Of a DNA stretch of 22,506 nt, positions 15,701 through 22,506 are shown one piece after another. Source of the DNA: F23-D06 sp963643165 (GTDB lineage Bacteria > Bacteroidota > Bacteroidia > Bacteroidales > WCHB1-69); NCBI GenBank assembly GCA_963643165.1, contig CAVIJD010000037.1:1-22506 (forward strand), given 5' to 3'. The notes under the pieces were generated by a model. The model ran no database searches. It was not told the origin of the DNA and worked only from the letters and a program-made list of their open reading frames with translations. The stretch's first letter is position 1. Each line of letters begins with the position of its first letter. Position numbers and translations under genes: made by a program.

Positions 15701-17929
15701 GTGACGGCCACTAACGCAAGCGGCTGTCAAGCCGCACTTGATGTGGAACTCACGGTGGTAGAAGCCCCGCACTTGTCCATCACGGGCAACCTGTCCATCT
15801 GTTCCGGTGCAGTCTCCCAACTCACGGCCCATGCCGACGTGCCCTGCCGTTATGTTTGGGGCACGGGCGATACAAACAGCAACATCACCGTCAGTGCCAC
15901 GGGCACTTACCGGGTGACGGCGCAGAACAGCGCGGGGTGCAGCAGCACGGCCTCGGCGAGTGTGCAGGTGCATCCGCTGCCCGAGCCGCAGATTGCCGGC
16001 AACACCTCCATCTGCAAGGGGAGCGGCACGGTGCTTACCGCCACGGGCGGCGTCTCCTATGTGTGGTCAGACGGCACGTCGGGCAGCAGGATCGCCGTGA
16101 ATCCCAATTCCACCCTTGTCTATACGGTGACGGCCACCGACCAGCACGGCTGCAAGGCCAGCGTGTCAGAAACCGTGACCGTGAAGGTGATACCGTCCGT
16201 TCACATCTCGGGCACGCCATCGTTCTGCTCGGGCGGCTCTACCACCCTGATGGCCACGGGCGGATCCGACTATCTGTGGTCAAACGGCGCCAACACGAAC
16301 AGCATAACTGTGCGTGAGGCCGGCAGCTATGCCGTGACCGCCACCAACTCCAACGGTTGCCAAAACAGCACCTCTGTCACAGTGAACGCTATGGAACTGC
16401 CTGTCGTCAACGTGACCGGCAACGCTTTCATCTGCCCGGGCGAGCAAGACACCTTGACGGCCAGCGGCGCAATGCGCTATGTGTGGAGCACGGGAGAGTC
16501 GGGGAACACGATCCTGACCATGCCGGTGCAAACGACTGTCTATACAGTGACTGGCTATGCCGAGAACGGATGCTCCTCAACGGTGTCCAAGACGGTGAAT
16601 GTAGAAAACGTGGAGCAGGTGCAGATCAATGGCATAACGGAAATATGCCGTGGCGACACGGCCCTGCTGACGGCCAGCGGCGGTGTTGCCTACCGCTGGG
16701 GTGACGGCTCAACCTCCAACAGCATCAGGGTGACCCGGAGCGGCAGTTATACCGTTGAGGCTACCTCCCAAGCCGGATGCGTGGGCTATGCCTCAGTTTC
16801 CGTGACCGTGCAGCCTACGCCAATGCTTGCCGTTTACGGGTTGTTCTCGCTCTGCGACAATGCAACGACGACCCTGACGGCGGACGGCGGCGACAGTTAC
16901 CTCTGGAGCACGGGATCGCAACAGAACACAGTCACCATCAACGAGGCCGGCACCTATTCCGTGACGGCTTATAACACCTACGGCTGCGCTGCCGACACCA
17001 CCTTCTCCGTGACGGCATTGCCGATGCCACAAGCGGTGATTTCGGGCAACACCGATGTGTGCGCGGGCGAGGCCGGCACACTGACCGTCACAGAAGCGGC
17101 CCAATACCGCTGGAACACCGGCGAGACCAGTCAGACTATCACGATAACGCCGACAGAAACCGCTGACTACTTTGTCACGGTGACCAATGCTTTCGGCTGT
17201 GTCAACACGGCGCACACCACGGTCAATATCAATCCGAGATACCAAAATCATTATACGGCCGAAATCTGTCAGGGAGAGTCGTACCACCTGAACGGCTTTG
17301 ACATTCCCGCACAGCAAGAAGCCGGCGTTTTCCTCTTTACCGACAGTCTGCAGAGCATCTATGGCTGCGACAGCATCTTGTCGCTCACCCTCACCGTGAA
17401 GCCGCTCCCCGTCATCAACGGCGCAATACAGGGACAGGAACTCATCGGCAGTTACGGCAATTATTACTACTATCTCTCTGATGTCGAGAATGCCACCGTG
17501 TTTGAGTGGAGCATCTCCAACCCGCATTGGACGCTCTCGACCAGTACCGTGAACAGCGTGTTCTTGGATGTCCTGACCTCTGGACGGGGAGAACTGGCCG
17601 TGAAGGCGGTCAATTCGTGCGGATACAAGGAGGCAAAACTCAACATAAGCTGCAATGTGAGCATTGACGAGTTTGTCAACGAGTCGCAAATCCTGGCATA
17701 CCCCAATCCTGTGAGCCAGACCCTCAACATCCGCTTTGAGCATGCCGTCACAAGGGCGGCACAGGTGCAGATGCTGGACAACACCGGAAGATGCGTTTTC
17801 GCGTCGCAGGTCCCGCAAGACAATCTGCAGATCGACTGCTCGCGTTTCGCGGCAGGCGTTTACACGCTCCGCGTCCTCGACGGGGAAGGCTTGGCCGTGG
17901 ACACCCGTAAGGTCATTGTAAGAAAATAA
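12737..17929 (+). CDS. Giant secreted Ig-like repeat protein with T9SS type A sorting domain
   Basis: A 1730-residue protein expected to be exported by Sec and then moved to the surface or medium by the type IX system. Residues 1-30 are a signal peptide (cut near VAQ/T). Residues 35-151 hold two modules ending in GCDS. Residues 152-1501 hold 19 tandem units of about 71 residues on the plan I-x-G-x4-C-x-G...Y-x-W-S-x-G...G-x-Y-x-V-T...G-C...PLP, resembling PKD/Ig-like domains of the CHU_C-associated type; each has two cysteines that could pair. A third GCDS module (about 1505-1560) and a PKD-like domain follow. Residues 1650-1730 are the T9SS tail: YPNPVSQTLNI, then GVYTLRV and a basic VIVRK end. 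Units 10-11 and 13-14 are nearly identical. No catalytic domain is seen; adhesion or a structural surface role is inferred. Confidence 0.9.
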   Translation: MKTYRFMGTALFLLTLFLFLCGNPLKTVAQTDSSTVEIDVDPCDTVVIKPDTLHYCVYRLNLPFVFGDSSLSAAGDYTFHYQTVETGCDSAVVVRLRLQDSVVTKAVTLCSHELPYVELDSALYETKTYTFTVPSLVDGCDSIYFLRLFVIQTPTPAIHGNPYLCSGDSTILYTDSCPSCTYLWSTGADSLSIVVDTAGTYSLTVSANGCAAKDSVVVTDVLNPVVSIEGDTSMCLGDRIELALPDGLSYRWSTGDTSARIQVAPTTDSLFTVTGTDTLTHCYSSDTIAVTVHSLPVALITGSPLEICDGDSVLFKAAGGVSYEWSTGEQTDSIYAKTDGVYTVVATNEHGCQDTASIVLKVNPLPVLNISGQTAFCREESTTVSISGAETYLWSNGSTLTSITISTPGVYTVTGTDSKGCKSTASVELTYSEVRASIAERYTYCQGSTVTLRVNGDSTNTYRWDDGSEGDTLVVLEEGTYRVYATNALGCSTYREVIVRELPIPTPLISYVYGSQVICQGGSVTLRASAVGAPIASRYEWNTGATSNTINVREEGVYTVTVTAANGCSAVTSESIIVNPSPVVSILAPPSVCVGNNATLYASCSTGRMFSWSGGQSTQSITVQPDAGTSYYMVTVIDNNNCSATATATLTAIASPSVYINSMVNGSASICRGDTISLTASNGARYQWNNGMTTRTISATTAGIYTVTVYNEGGCPGTSTLDLSTLPLPVASITEHRTICSGQTATLTASGSSGYVYRWSNGSSTNQIETGIAGDYTVTVTNTNGCQIELGTSLFVNEVPNVSITGNLSICSGAVSQLTAHADVPCRYVWSTGDNNSNITVSATGTYRVTAQNSAGCSSTASASVQVHPLPEPQIAGNTTVCKGNGTVLTATGGVSYVWSDGTSDSQIAVIPNTNSVYSVTVTDQYGCKASKSATVTVNDLPIVRVSGNRSFCAGALTTLTATGGVSYLWSNGAVTSSITVDEAGTYTVTATNASGCQAALDVELTVVEAPHLSITGNLSICSGAVSQLTAHADVPCRYVWGTGDTNSNITVSATGTYRVTAQNSAGCSSTASASVQVHPLPEPQIAGNTSICKGSGTVLTATGGVSYVWSDGTSGSRIAVNPNSTLVYTVTATDQHGCKASVSETVTVKVIPSVHISGTPSFCSGGSTTLMATGGSDYLWSNGANTNSITVREAGSYAVTATNSNGCQNSTSVTVNAMELPVVNVTGNAFICPGEQDTLTASGAMRYVWSTGESGNTILTMPVQTTVYTVTGYAENGCSSTVSKTVNVENVEQVQINGITEICRGDTALLTASGGVAYRWGDGSTSNSIRVTRSGSYTVEATSQAGCVGYASVSVTVQPTPMLAVYGLFSLCDNATTTLTADGGDSYLWSTGSQQNTVTINEAGTYSVTAYNTYGCAADTTFSVTALPMPQAVISGNTDVCAGEAGTLTVTEAAQYRWNTGETSQTITITPTETADYFVTVTNAFGCVNTAHTTVNINPRYQNHYTAEICQGESYHLNGFDIPAQQEAGVFLFTDSLQSIYGCDSILSLTLTVKPLPVINGAIQGQELIGSYGNYYYYLSDVENATVFEWSISNPHWTLSTSTVNSVFLDVLTSGRGELAVKAVNSCGYKEAKLNISCNVSIDEFVNESQILAYPNPVSQTLNIRFEHAVTRAAQVQMLDNTGRCVFASQVPQDNLQIDCSRFAAGVYTLRVLDGEGLAVDTRKVIVRK
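15141..15466 (+). repeat. Intragenic duplication, first copy (Ig-like units 10-11)
   Basis: About 325 nt that recur 633 nt downstream (15774-16099) with roughly 26 mismatches counted by eye. The offset is exactly 211 codons, i.e. three repeat units. Most differences are synonymous or conservative. Confidence 0.85.
15774..16099 (+). repeat. Intragenic duplication, second copy (Ig-like units 13-14)
   Basis: Second copy of the 15141-15466 block. The stretch encoding TYRVTAQNSAGCSSTASASV is identical in protein between the copies and nearly so in DNA. Confidence 0.85.
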
Positions 17930-17973
17930 CAGAAGAAAAGATCAATTATATCAATCCGTAACGTAATAGAAGC

Positions 17974-20736
17974 ATGGATTACAACTATCGTGAAATTGAA
18001 GCCAAGTGGCAAAAGAAATGGAAAGACACTAAAATCTACAAAACTGAAATAGACCATTCCAGGCCTAAATATTATGTGTTGGATATGTTCCCTTACCCCT
18101 CGGGGGCAGGCCTTCATGTGGGGCATCCGCTCGGATATATAGCCTCGGACATATATTCGCGCTACAAACGGCAGAAAGGGTTCAATGTGCTGCATCCGAT
18201 GGGCTATGACGCCTTTGGCCTGCCGGCTGAACAATACGCCATCCAGACAGGACAGCACCCCTCCGTCACAACGGAAATCAATGCCAAACGCTATCGCGAA
18301 CAACTCGACAAGATAGGTTTTTGCTACGACTGGGACAGGGAATTCAAGACTTGCGACCCTGCCTACTACAAATGGACCCAATGGACCTTCATACAGCTTT
18401 TCAACAGTTATTATTGTAATCAGGCTGACCAGGCCCGCCCCATAGACGAGCTCAAGGAGGTGTTTTCAAAACAAGGCACCGAAGGGCTTGACGTGGCATG
18501 TACGGTGCCGATGACATTCACGGCGGCAGAGTGGAATGGCAAGAGCGAGACAGAGCAGCAAGCTGTGCTGATGAACTACAGACTGGCTTACTTGGCAGAC
18601 ACTTGGGTAAACTGGTGTGCCGGACTGGGCACGGTGTTGGCCAACGACGAAGTTGTGAACGGCCTCTCGGTGCGCGGCGGCTATCCCGTAGAACGCAAAC
18701 TGATGAAACAGTGGATACTGCGGGTGTCGGCGTATGCTGAAAGACTGCTCAAGGGACTCGAGCATGTGGAGTGGACGGACTCGCTGAAGGAGATACAGCG
18801 CAATTGGATAGGACGCAGCGAGGGCGCATACATCCGTTTCGGCATTTCCGGTCACGACGGACAGACCATCGACATCTTCACCACCCGTCCCGACACGATA
18901 TTCGGGGTCTCTTTCATGACCCTCTGTCCGGAACATGAGCTGATAGAACAGTTGACCACACCCGAACAGCGTGATGAGGTGGAGACCTATGTGAAGTGGG
19001 CGCGCAACCGCTCCGAGACGGAACGCCAAAGCGACGGACATAAGGTCACAGGTGCATTTACGGGTTCCTATGCGGTGAATCCTTTCACCGGAGAAAAGAT
19101 TCCGGTGTGGGTGTCGGCTTACGTGCTGCAGGGCTACGGCACCGGCGCCTTGATGGCTGTTCCCGCCCATGACAGTCGCGACTATGCTTTCGCTAAGCAT
19201 TTCAACCTCCCGATACGGCAGGTTGTCGCAGGCGGCGACATCACCCAGGAGGCTTTCGAGACCAAAGACGGCGTGTGCGTCAATTCCGGCTTCCTGGACG
19301 GTATGACGGTCAAAGAGGCGGGCAAAGCGGTCGTCAACAGGATCAAGGAGATGGGCATAGGCTACGGCACCGTAAACTACCGGCTCCGCGACGCTATCTT
19401 CAGCCGCCAACGCTATTGGGGAGAACCTTTCCCTGTCTATTACAAGGACGGCATGCCCTATACTGTTCCCGAAGACGAACTGCCTGTGACGCTGCCCGAG
19501 ATTGACCGGTTCCAGCCGACTGAGACCGGCGAGCCGCCATTGGCACGGGCCAAAGATTGGAACTACAAAGGCTACAGGATGGAATATAACACGATGCCCG
19601 GTTTCGCCGGCTCGTCAGGATATTACCTGCGCTATATGGACCCGCATAACGACAAGGACTATTTCTCGAAAGAAGCTGTCCAGTATTGGCGTAACGTCGA
19701 TCTGTATGTGGGCGGCGCGGAACACGCCACCGGGCACCTCATCTATTCCAGATTCTGGAACAAGTTTCTCTTTGACATCGGCTTGAGCTGCGAGGAGGAA
19801 CCTTTCCGGAAACTCATCAACCAAGGCATGATACAGGGACGCTCCAATTTCGTCTATCGCATTGTCGGCACGAACCGTTACGTCTCTTTCGGACTGAAAA
19901 ACCAATACGAAGTTACTCCTATCCATGTGGATGTCAATATAGTACATAACGACATATTGGATACGGAAGCGTTCAGGAAATGGATGCCCGATTTTGCAGA
20001 TGCCGAATTTGTGCTGGAAAACGGTCAGTATGTCTGCGGCTGGGAGGTCGAGAAGATGTCAAAGTCGAAATACAACGTGCAGAACCCGGACGACCTTATC
20101 GAGAAGTACGGTGCCGACACCTTGCGCATGTACGAGATGTTCCTCGGTCCCATCGAGATGGCCAAGCCTTGGGACACCAACGGCATTGAGGGCGTGGCGC
20201 GCTTTATCCGCAAGTTCTGGAAACTCTATGCCGGCAAAAACGGCGAGTGGAGCGTCTCGGAGGAGGAGCCCACGCGTGAGGAGTATAAGGTCTTGCACAA
20301 GACTATCAAGAAAATAGAGGAGGACAACGAGAAGTTCTCGTTCAACACGGCCGTCAGTGCCTTTATGATCTGCACGAACGAGTTGACGGAACTGCATTGC
20401 AGCAAACGCAAGATTCTGGAGCCGCTCTGCGTGCTCATGTCGGCATACGCTCCCCATGTCACCGAAGAACTTTGGTCGCTGTTGGGACACGAAACCTCTG
20501 TGTTGCTGGCTGATTTTCCGAAATGTGACGAGTCGTACCTGCACGAGACGGAGTTTACCTATCCAGTCTCCATCAACGGCAAGATGAGGCTCAAACTCTC
20601 GTTCCCTGTGGATGCCGTTGCCGCCGACGTGGAGCCGGTGCTGCTCGCCAATCCCGAGGTGCAGCGTTGGCTCAATGGCGCGACACCTAAAAAGATAGTA
20701 TTTGTTCCCAAGCGCATTATCAACATTGTCTGCTGA
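17974..20736 (+). CDS. leuS: Leucyl-tRNA synthetase
   Basis: A 920-residue class I aminoacyl-tRNA synthetase that charges tRNA-Leu. The HIGH motif is HVGH at residues 48-51 within FPYPSGAGLHVGHPLGY, and the KMSKS loop is exact at 694-698. The CP1 editing domain is present with TTRPDTIFG (303-311) and GTGALMAVPAHDSRD (389-403), including the editing aspartates. A longer segment before KMSKS (about 625-690) fits the extended Bacteroidota form of the enzyme. Start MDYNYREIEAKWQKKW is the family N-terminus. It lies 44 nt after the giant repeat gene without a recognisable -7 box, so read-through from upstream, or a non-consensus promoter, is likely. Confidence 0.97.
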   Translation: MDYNYREIEAKWQKKWKDTKIYKTEIDHSRPKYYVLDMFPYPSGAGLHVGHPLGYIASDIYSRYKRQKGFNVLHPMGYDAFGLPAEQYAIQTGQHPSVTTEINAKRYREQLDKIGFCYDWDREFKTCDPAYYKWTQWTFIQLFNSYYCNQADQARPIDELKEVFSKQGTEGLDVACTVPMTFTAAEWNGKSETEQQAVLMNYRLAYLADTWVNWCAGLGTVLANDEVVNGLSVRGGYPVERKLMKQWILRVSAYAERLLKGLEHVEWTDSLKEIQRNWIGRSEGAYIRFGISGHDGQTIDIFTTRPDTIFGVSFMTLCPEHELIEQLTTPEQRDEVETYVKWARNRSETERQSDGHKVTGAFTGSYAVNPFTGEKIPVWVSAYVLQGYGTGALMAVPAHDSRDYAFAKHFNLPIRQVVAGGDITQEAFETKDGVCVNSGFLDGMTVKEAGKAVVNRIKEMGIGYGTVNYRLRDAIFSRQRYWGEPFPVYYKDGMPYTVPEDELPVTLPEIDRFQPTETGEPPLARAKDWNYKGYRMEYNTMPGFAGSSGYYLRYMDPHNDKDYFSKEAVQYWRNVDLYVGGAEHATGHLIYSRFWNKFLFDIGLSCEEEPFRKLINQGMIQGRSNFVYRIVGTNRYVSFGLKNQYEVTPIHVDVNIVHNDILDTEAFRKWMPDFADAEFVLENGQYVCGWEVEKMSKSKYNVQNPDDLIEKYGADTLRMYEMFLGPIEMAKPWDTNGIEGVARFIRKFWKLYAGKNGEWSVSEEEPTREEYKVLHKTIKKIEEDNEKFSFNTAVSAFMICTNELTELHCSKRKILEPLCVLMSAYAPHVTEELWSLLGHETSVLLADFPKCDESYLHETEFTYPVSINGKMRLKLSFPVDAVAADVEPVLLANPEVQRWLNGATPKKIVFVPKRIINIVC

Positions 20737-20755
20737 TAATGCGCCGGCATAAAAT

Positions 20756-22213
20756 ATGAGACAGAAAGACTTTGTCTTCAACCTTTGCATCCTTCTGTTC
20801 CTGAATCTGCTGATTAAGCCGTTCTGGCTGTTCGGCATTGATGTCGGGGTGCAGAACAGGGTAGGTGCGGCCGATTATGGCATGTATTTCGCCCTGTTCA
20901 ACTTCACCTACTTGTTCAACATTCTGTTGGACATGGGCACTACCAACTACAACAACTGCAGCGTGGCCCGGCAGGCGCAACTGCAGGAGAAACAGCTGTC
21001 GGGCATAGTCACCCTCCGCTTCCTGCTGGGCGCGGTCTATATGCTTGTCGTGTTTGGGCTGGCAGTGACAGTGGGATACCGAGGTCTGCAACTGAAACTG
21101 CTGTTCTGGACCGCCATAAACCAGTTCCTGAACGCTTTTATGCTCTACTTGCGCTCCAATGTCTCGGCTCTTATGATGTTCAAGACCGACAGCGTGCTTT
21201 CAGTGCTGGACAGATTGCTGATGATTCTGTTTTGCGGCATCCTGCTGTGGGGTAATGTGTTGAAGCAGCCGTTCCGCATCGAATGGTTCGTTTATTGCCA
21301 AACGGCGGCCTACCTGCTGGCCATCCTTGTGGCGTCGCTCATTGTCGTGTCGCACACCCGCTTCCGCCGGCTCAGTTGGGATTGGACTTTTTTCAAGACA
21401 GTGCTGCGCAACAGTCTGCCGTTCGCCACGCTCACGCTGCTGATGTCGTGCTATTACCGTATCGATTCTGTCATGATAGAGCGGATGTTGCCTGAAAATA
21501 CGGCTGCGGCGCAGGCCGGCATCTATGCTTCGGCATTCCGGCTGCTTGACGCCTTGGTGATGGTGGCGTATCTCTTTTCCGTCATACTGCTGCCGCTGTT
21601 TTCCAGGATGATAGCCCGAAAAGAAAACCTGCTGCCAATCATCAAGACCTCCTTTTCGTTGCTTTTCGTGTTCTGTTGCAGCGCCGTCACGATCCTGTTT
21701 GCGTACCGTCAGCCGCTCATAGAGTTGCTCTATCATGGCCATATTCAGGAAAGCGTGCAAGTGTTCTCCGTGTTGTTGTTCAGCATTGTGCCTATATCGT
21801 ACATCTACCTTTTCGGCACCTTCTTGACGGCAAATGGCAACATGAGGAAGTTGAACCTTACCGCTGCGGCCGGTATCGTGGTGAACGTCAGCATAAACCT
21901 GCTGCTTATTCCGAGACTCGAGGCAGGTGGTGCCGCTGTTGCAGGGTTGTGTACGCAAGCGGTTGTGTGCGTTGTGGAGACGGTGCTCGCAATCAGGGTG
22001 CTGAAATTGCCGTTGCGGGAGTTTCCATGGCTTTCGTGCGCGCTGTTTGCCGTGCTGCTGGCAGCTGTGACGGCCGTGTGTCATCGTTTCCTGCATTGTC
22101 ACGTCTTAGTTGCGCTGATAGTGCTCGCGATCGCGGCATTGGGTATTGGATTTGCAACCAAACTGATACAAGTTAAGCAGATGCGCGACTTTGAACCGAG
22201 TATAGACTTGTGA
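20756..22213 (+). CDS. Polysaccharide flippase (Wzx/MATE-like membrane protein)
   Basis: A 485-residue integral membrane protein with about 12-14 hydrophobic segments, of the polysaccharide-biosynthesis/oligosaccharide-flippase superfamily that moves lipid-linked glycans across the inner membrane. Family landmarks are the N-terminal GAADYGMYFALFNFTYLFNI region with DMG after it, the central YYRIDSVMIERML segment, and GIYASAFRLLDALVMVAYLF. The C-terminal half has the GNMRKLNLTAAAGIVVNVSINLLLIPR pattern (positions about 365-391) common to the fold. It begins 19 nt after the leuS stop and is probably co-transcribed. No glycosyltransferases are adjacent, so the glycan is unknown. Confidence 0.88.
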   Translation: MRQKDFVFNLCILLFLNLLIKPFWLFGIDVGVQNRVGAADYGMYFALFNFTYLFNILLDMGTTNYNNCSVARQAQLQEKQLSGIVTLRFLLGAVYMLVVFGLAVTVGYRGLQLKLLFWTAINQFLNAFMLYLRSNVSALMMFKTDSVLSVLDRLLMILFCGILLWGNVLKQPFRIEWFVYCQTAAYLLAILVASLIVVSHTRFRRLSWDWTFFKTVLRNSLPFATLTLLMSCYYRIDSVMIERMLPENTAAAQAGIYASAFRLLDALVMVAYLFSVILLPLFSRMIARKENLLPIIKTSFSLLFVFCCSAVTILFAYRQPLIELLYHGHIQESVQVFSVLLFSIVPISYIYLFGTFLTANGNMRKLNLTAAAGIVVNVSINLLLIPRLEAGGAAVAGLCTQAVVCVVETVLAIRVLKLPLREFPWLSCALFAVLLAAVTAVCHRFLHCHVLVALIVLAIAALGIGFATKLIQVKQMRDFEPSIDL

Positions 22214-22320
22214 CATAAGACTTTAGAGCGTTACACATATTGAGGGATAATTCCGAAAAGAAATACTGTCGCAATGACAAACTTTTGCAGAACAAATACC
22301 CGGTCAACTGGACCAATCAA

Positions 22321-22328
22321 TATCTTTG
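22321..22328 (+). promoter_or_regulatory. Orphan -7 box
   Basis: TATCTTTG matches TAnnTTTG exactly on the plus strand, but no convincing protein gene follows before the terminator at 22404-22446. It may drive a short RNA or be a chance match. Confidence 0.3.
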
Positions 22329-22403
22329 CCGTGACTGCATGGATGGTGCTGTGAAGCAATTGATACGTCACACCCCTCAAGCCTGGCTTGTCCGCCGGAC
22401 GAA

Positions 22404-22446
22404 AAAAGAAAGCACTCACAAACCAAGTTTGCAAGTGCTTTCTTTT
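22404..22446. terminator. Bidirectional rho-independent terminator
   Basis: AAAAGAAAGCACT (22404-22416) pairs perfectly with AGTGCTTTCTTTT (22434-22446); an inner 5-bp CAAAC/GTTTG stem lies inside a 2x2 mismatch. Both strands end in a T-rich tract. It sits just past the 3' end of the minus-strand tRNA and downstream of the plus-strand flippase gene, so it can end transcription from both sides. Confidence 0.85.
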
Positions 22447-22452
22447 CCTGCG

Positions 22453-22506
22453 TGATCTGTACAAGATTTGAACTTGTGACCTCTTGCCTGTCAAGCAAGC
22501 GCTCTA
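22453..22506 (-). tRNA. tRNA-Val (anticodon GAC), 3' part only
   Basis: The minus strand shows the end of the D arm (TAGAGCG), an anticodon stem CTTGC/GCAAG with loop TTGACAG (anticodon GAC), variable loop AGGTC, T stem ACAAG/CTTGT with loop TTCAAAT, the acceptor strand ACAGATC and discriminator A. The 5' acceptor strand and most of the D arm lie beyond the right edge. The following bases are CGCA, so CCA is not encoded. The downstream terminator at 22404-22446 fits its 3' flank. Anticodon GAC reads GUC, hence valine rather than aspartate (GTC). Confidence 0.88.

Noticed and set aside
22225..22254. Possible fourth, decayed copy of the dispersed repeat (AGAGCGTTACACA, then ATAATTCC)
   Set aside because: 12 of 13 bases match the inverted core and a TAATTCC follows at nearly the right distance, but the arms and tail are not recognisable; chance cannot be excluded.
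22339..22455. 38-codon ORF after the orphan -7 box
   Set aside because: It reads straight through the terminator stem and into the 3' end of the tRNA, so it is unlikely to be a gene.
22453..22506. tRNA-Asp reading of the right-edge tRNA
   Set aside because: With the 5-bp stem CTTGC/GCAAG the 7-nt loop is TTGACAG, giving anticodon GAC (Val), not GTC.

Overview
The window looks like the chromosome of a Bacteroidales bacterium (phylum Bacteroidota; genus not resolvable by eye). Four things point there: repeated TAnnTTTG -7 boxes upstream of genes instead of sigma70-type -10 boxes, a type IX secretion (T9SS) C-terminal sorting domain, a long PiT phosphate transporter with a PhoU-like tail, and a run of typical Bacteroidales housekeeping genes. 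Most genes are GC-rich; the toxin-antitoxin pair at 8.65-9.3 kb is visibly AT-richer.

Layout. 1-737 (minus): a hexapeptide O-acetyltransferase followed 7 nt later by a gene that runs off the left edge and begins as an MmcQ/YjbR protein but continues as a YdeI-type protein. 738-1174: a gene-free region packed with short hairpins and one copy of a dispersed repeat. 1175-2176 (minus): membrane-anchored metallophosphoesterase. 2247-4186 (minus): PhoR-like kinase and PhoB-like regulator, translationally coupled, divergent from 4298-6523 (plus), a PiT phosphate transporter; the gap between them carries a candidate operator of two TTAA half-sites 11 nt apart, so this is probably a phosphate-responsive unit. 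6571-8467 (plus): NUDIX hydrolase and a secreted alpha/beta hydrolase. 8655-9298 (plus): VapBC-type toxin-antitoxin pair lying between two co-oriented copies of the dispersed repeat. 9470-11072 (plus): ruvX, def and a small TPR lipoprotein. 11069-12639 (minus): rnhB and a polytopic membrane protein, convergent with the lipoprotein gene. 12737-17929 (plus): a 1730-residue secreted protein with 19 Ig-like repeats and a T9SS sorting tail, followed by leuS and a polysaccharide flippase (17974-22213). The right edge holds the 3' part of a minus-strand tRNA-Val(GAC) and a strong two-way terminator.

No defence island, prophage, integron, insertion sequence or CRISPR array was seen. The least ordinary items are the dispersed hairpin repeat, which in all three copies lies upstream of, and in the same orientation as, a -7 box and gene; the toxin-antitoxin cassette it brackets; the chimeric gene at the left edge; the hairpin cluster at 989-1104; a possible orphan small transcript at 22.33-22.45 kb; and a three-unit internal duplication in the giant repeat protein.
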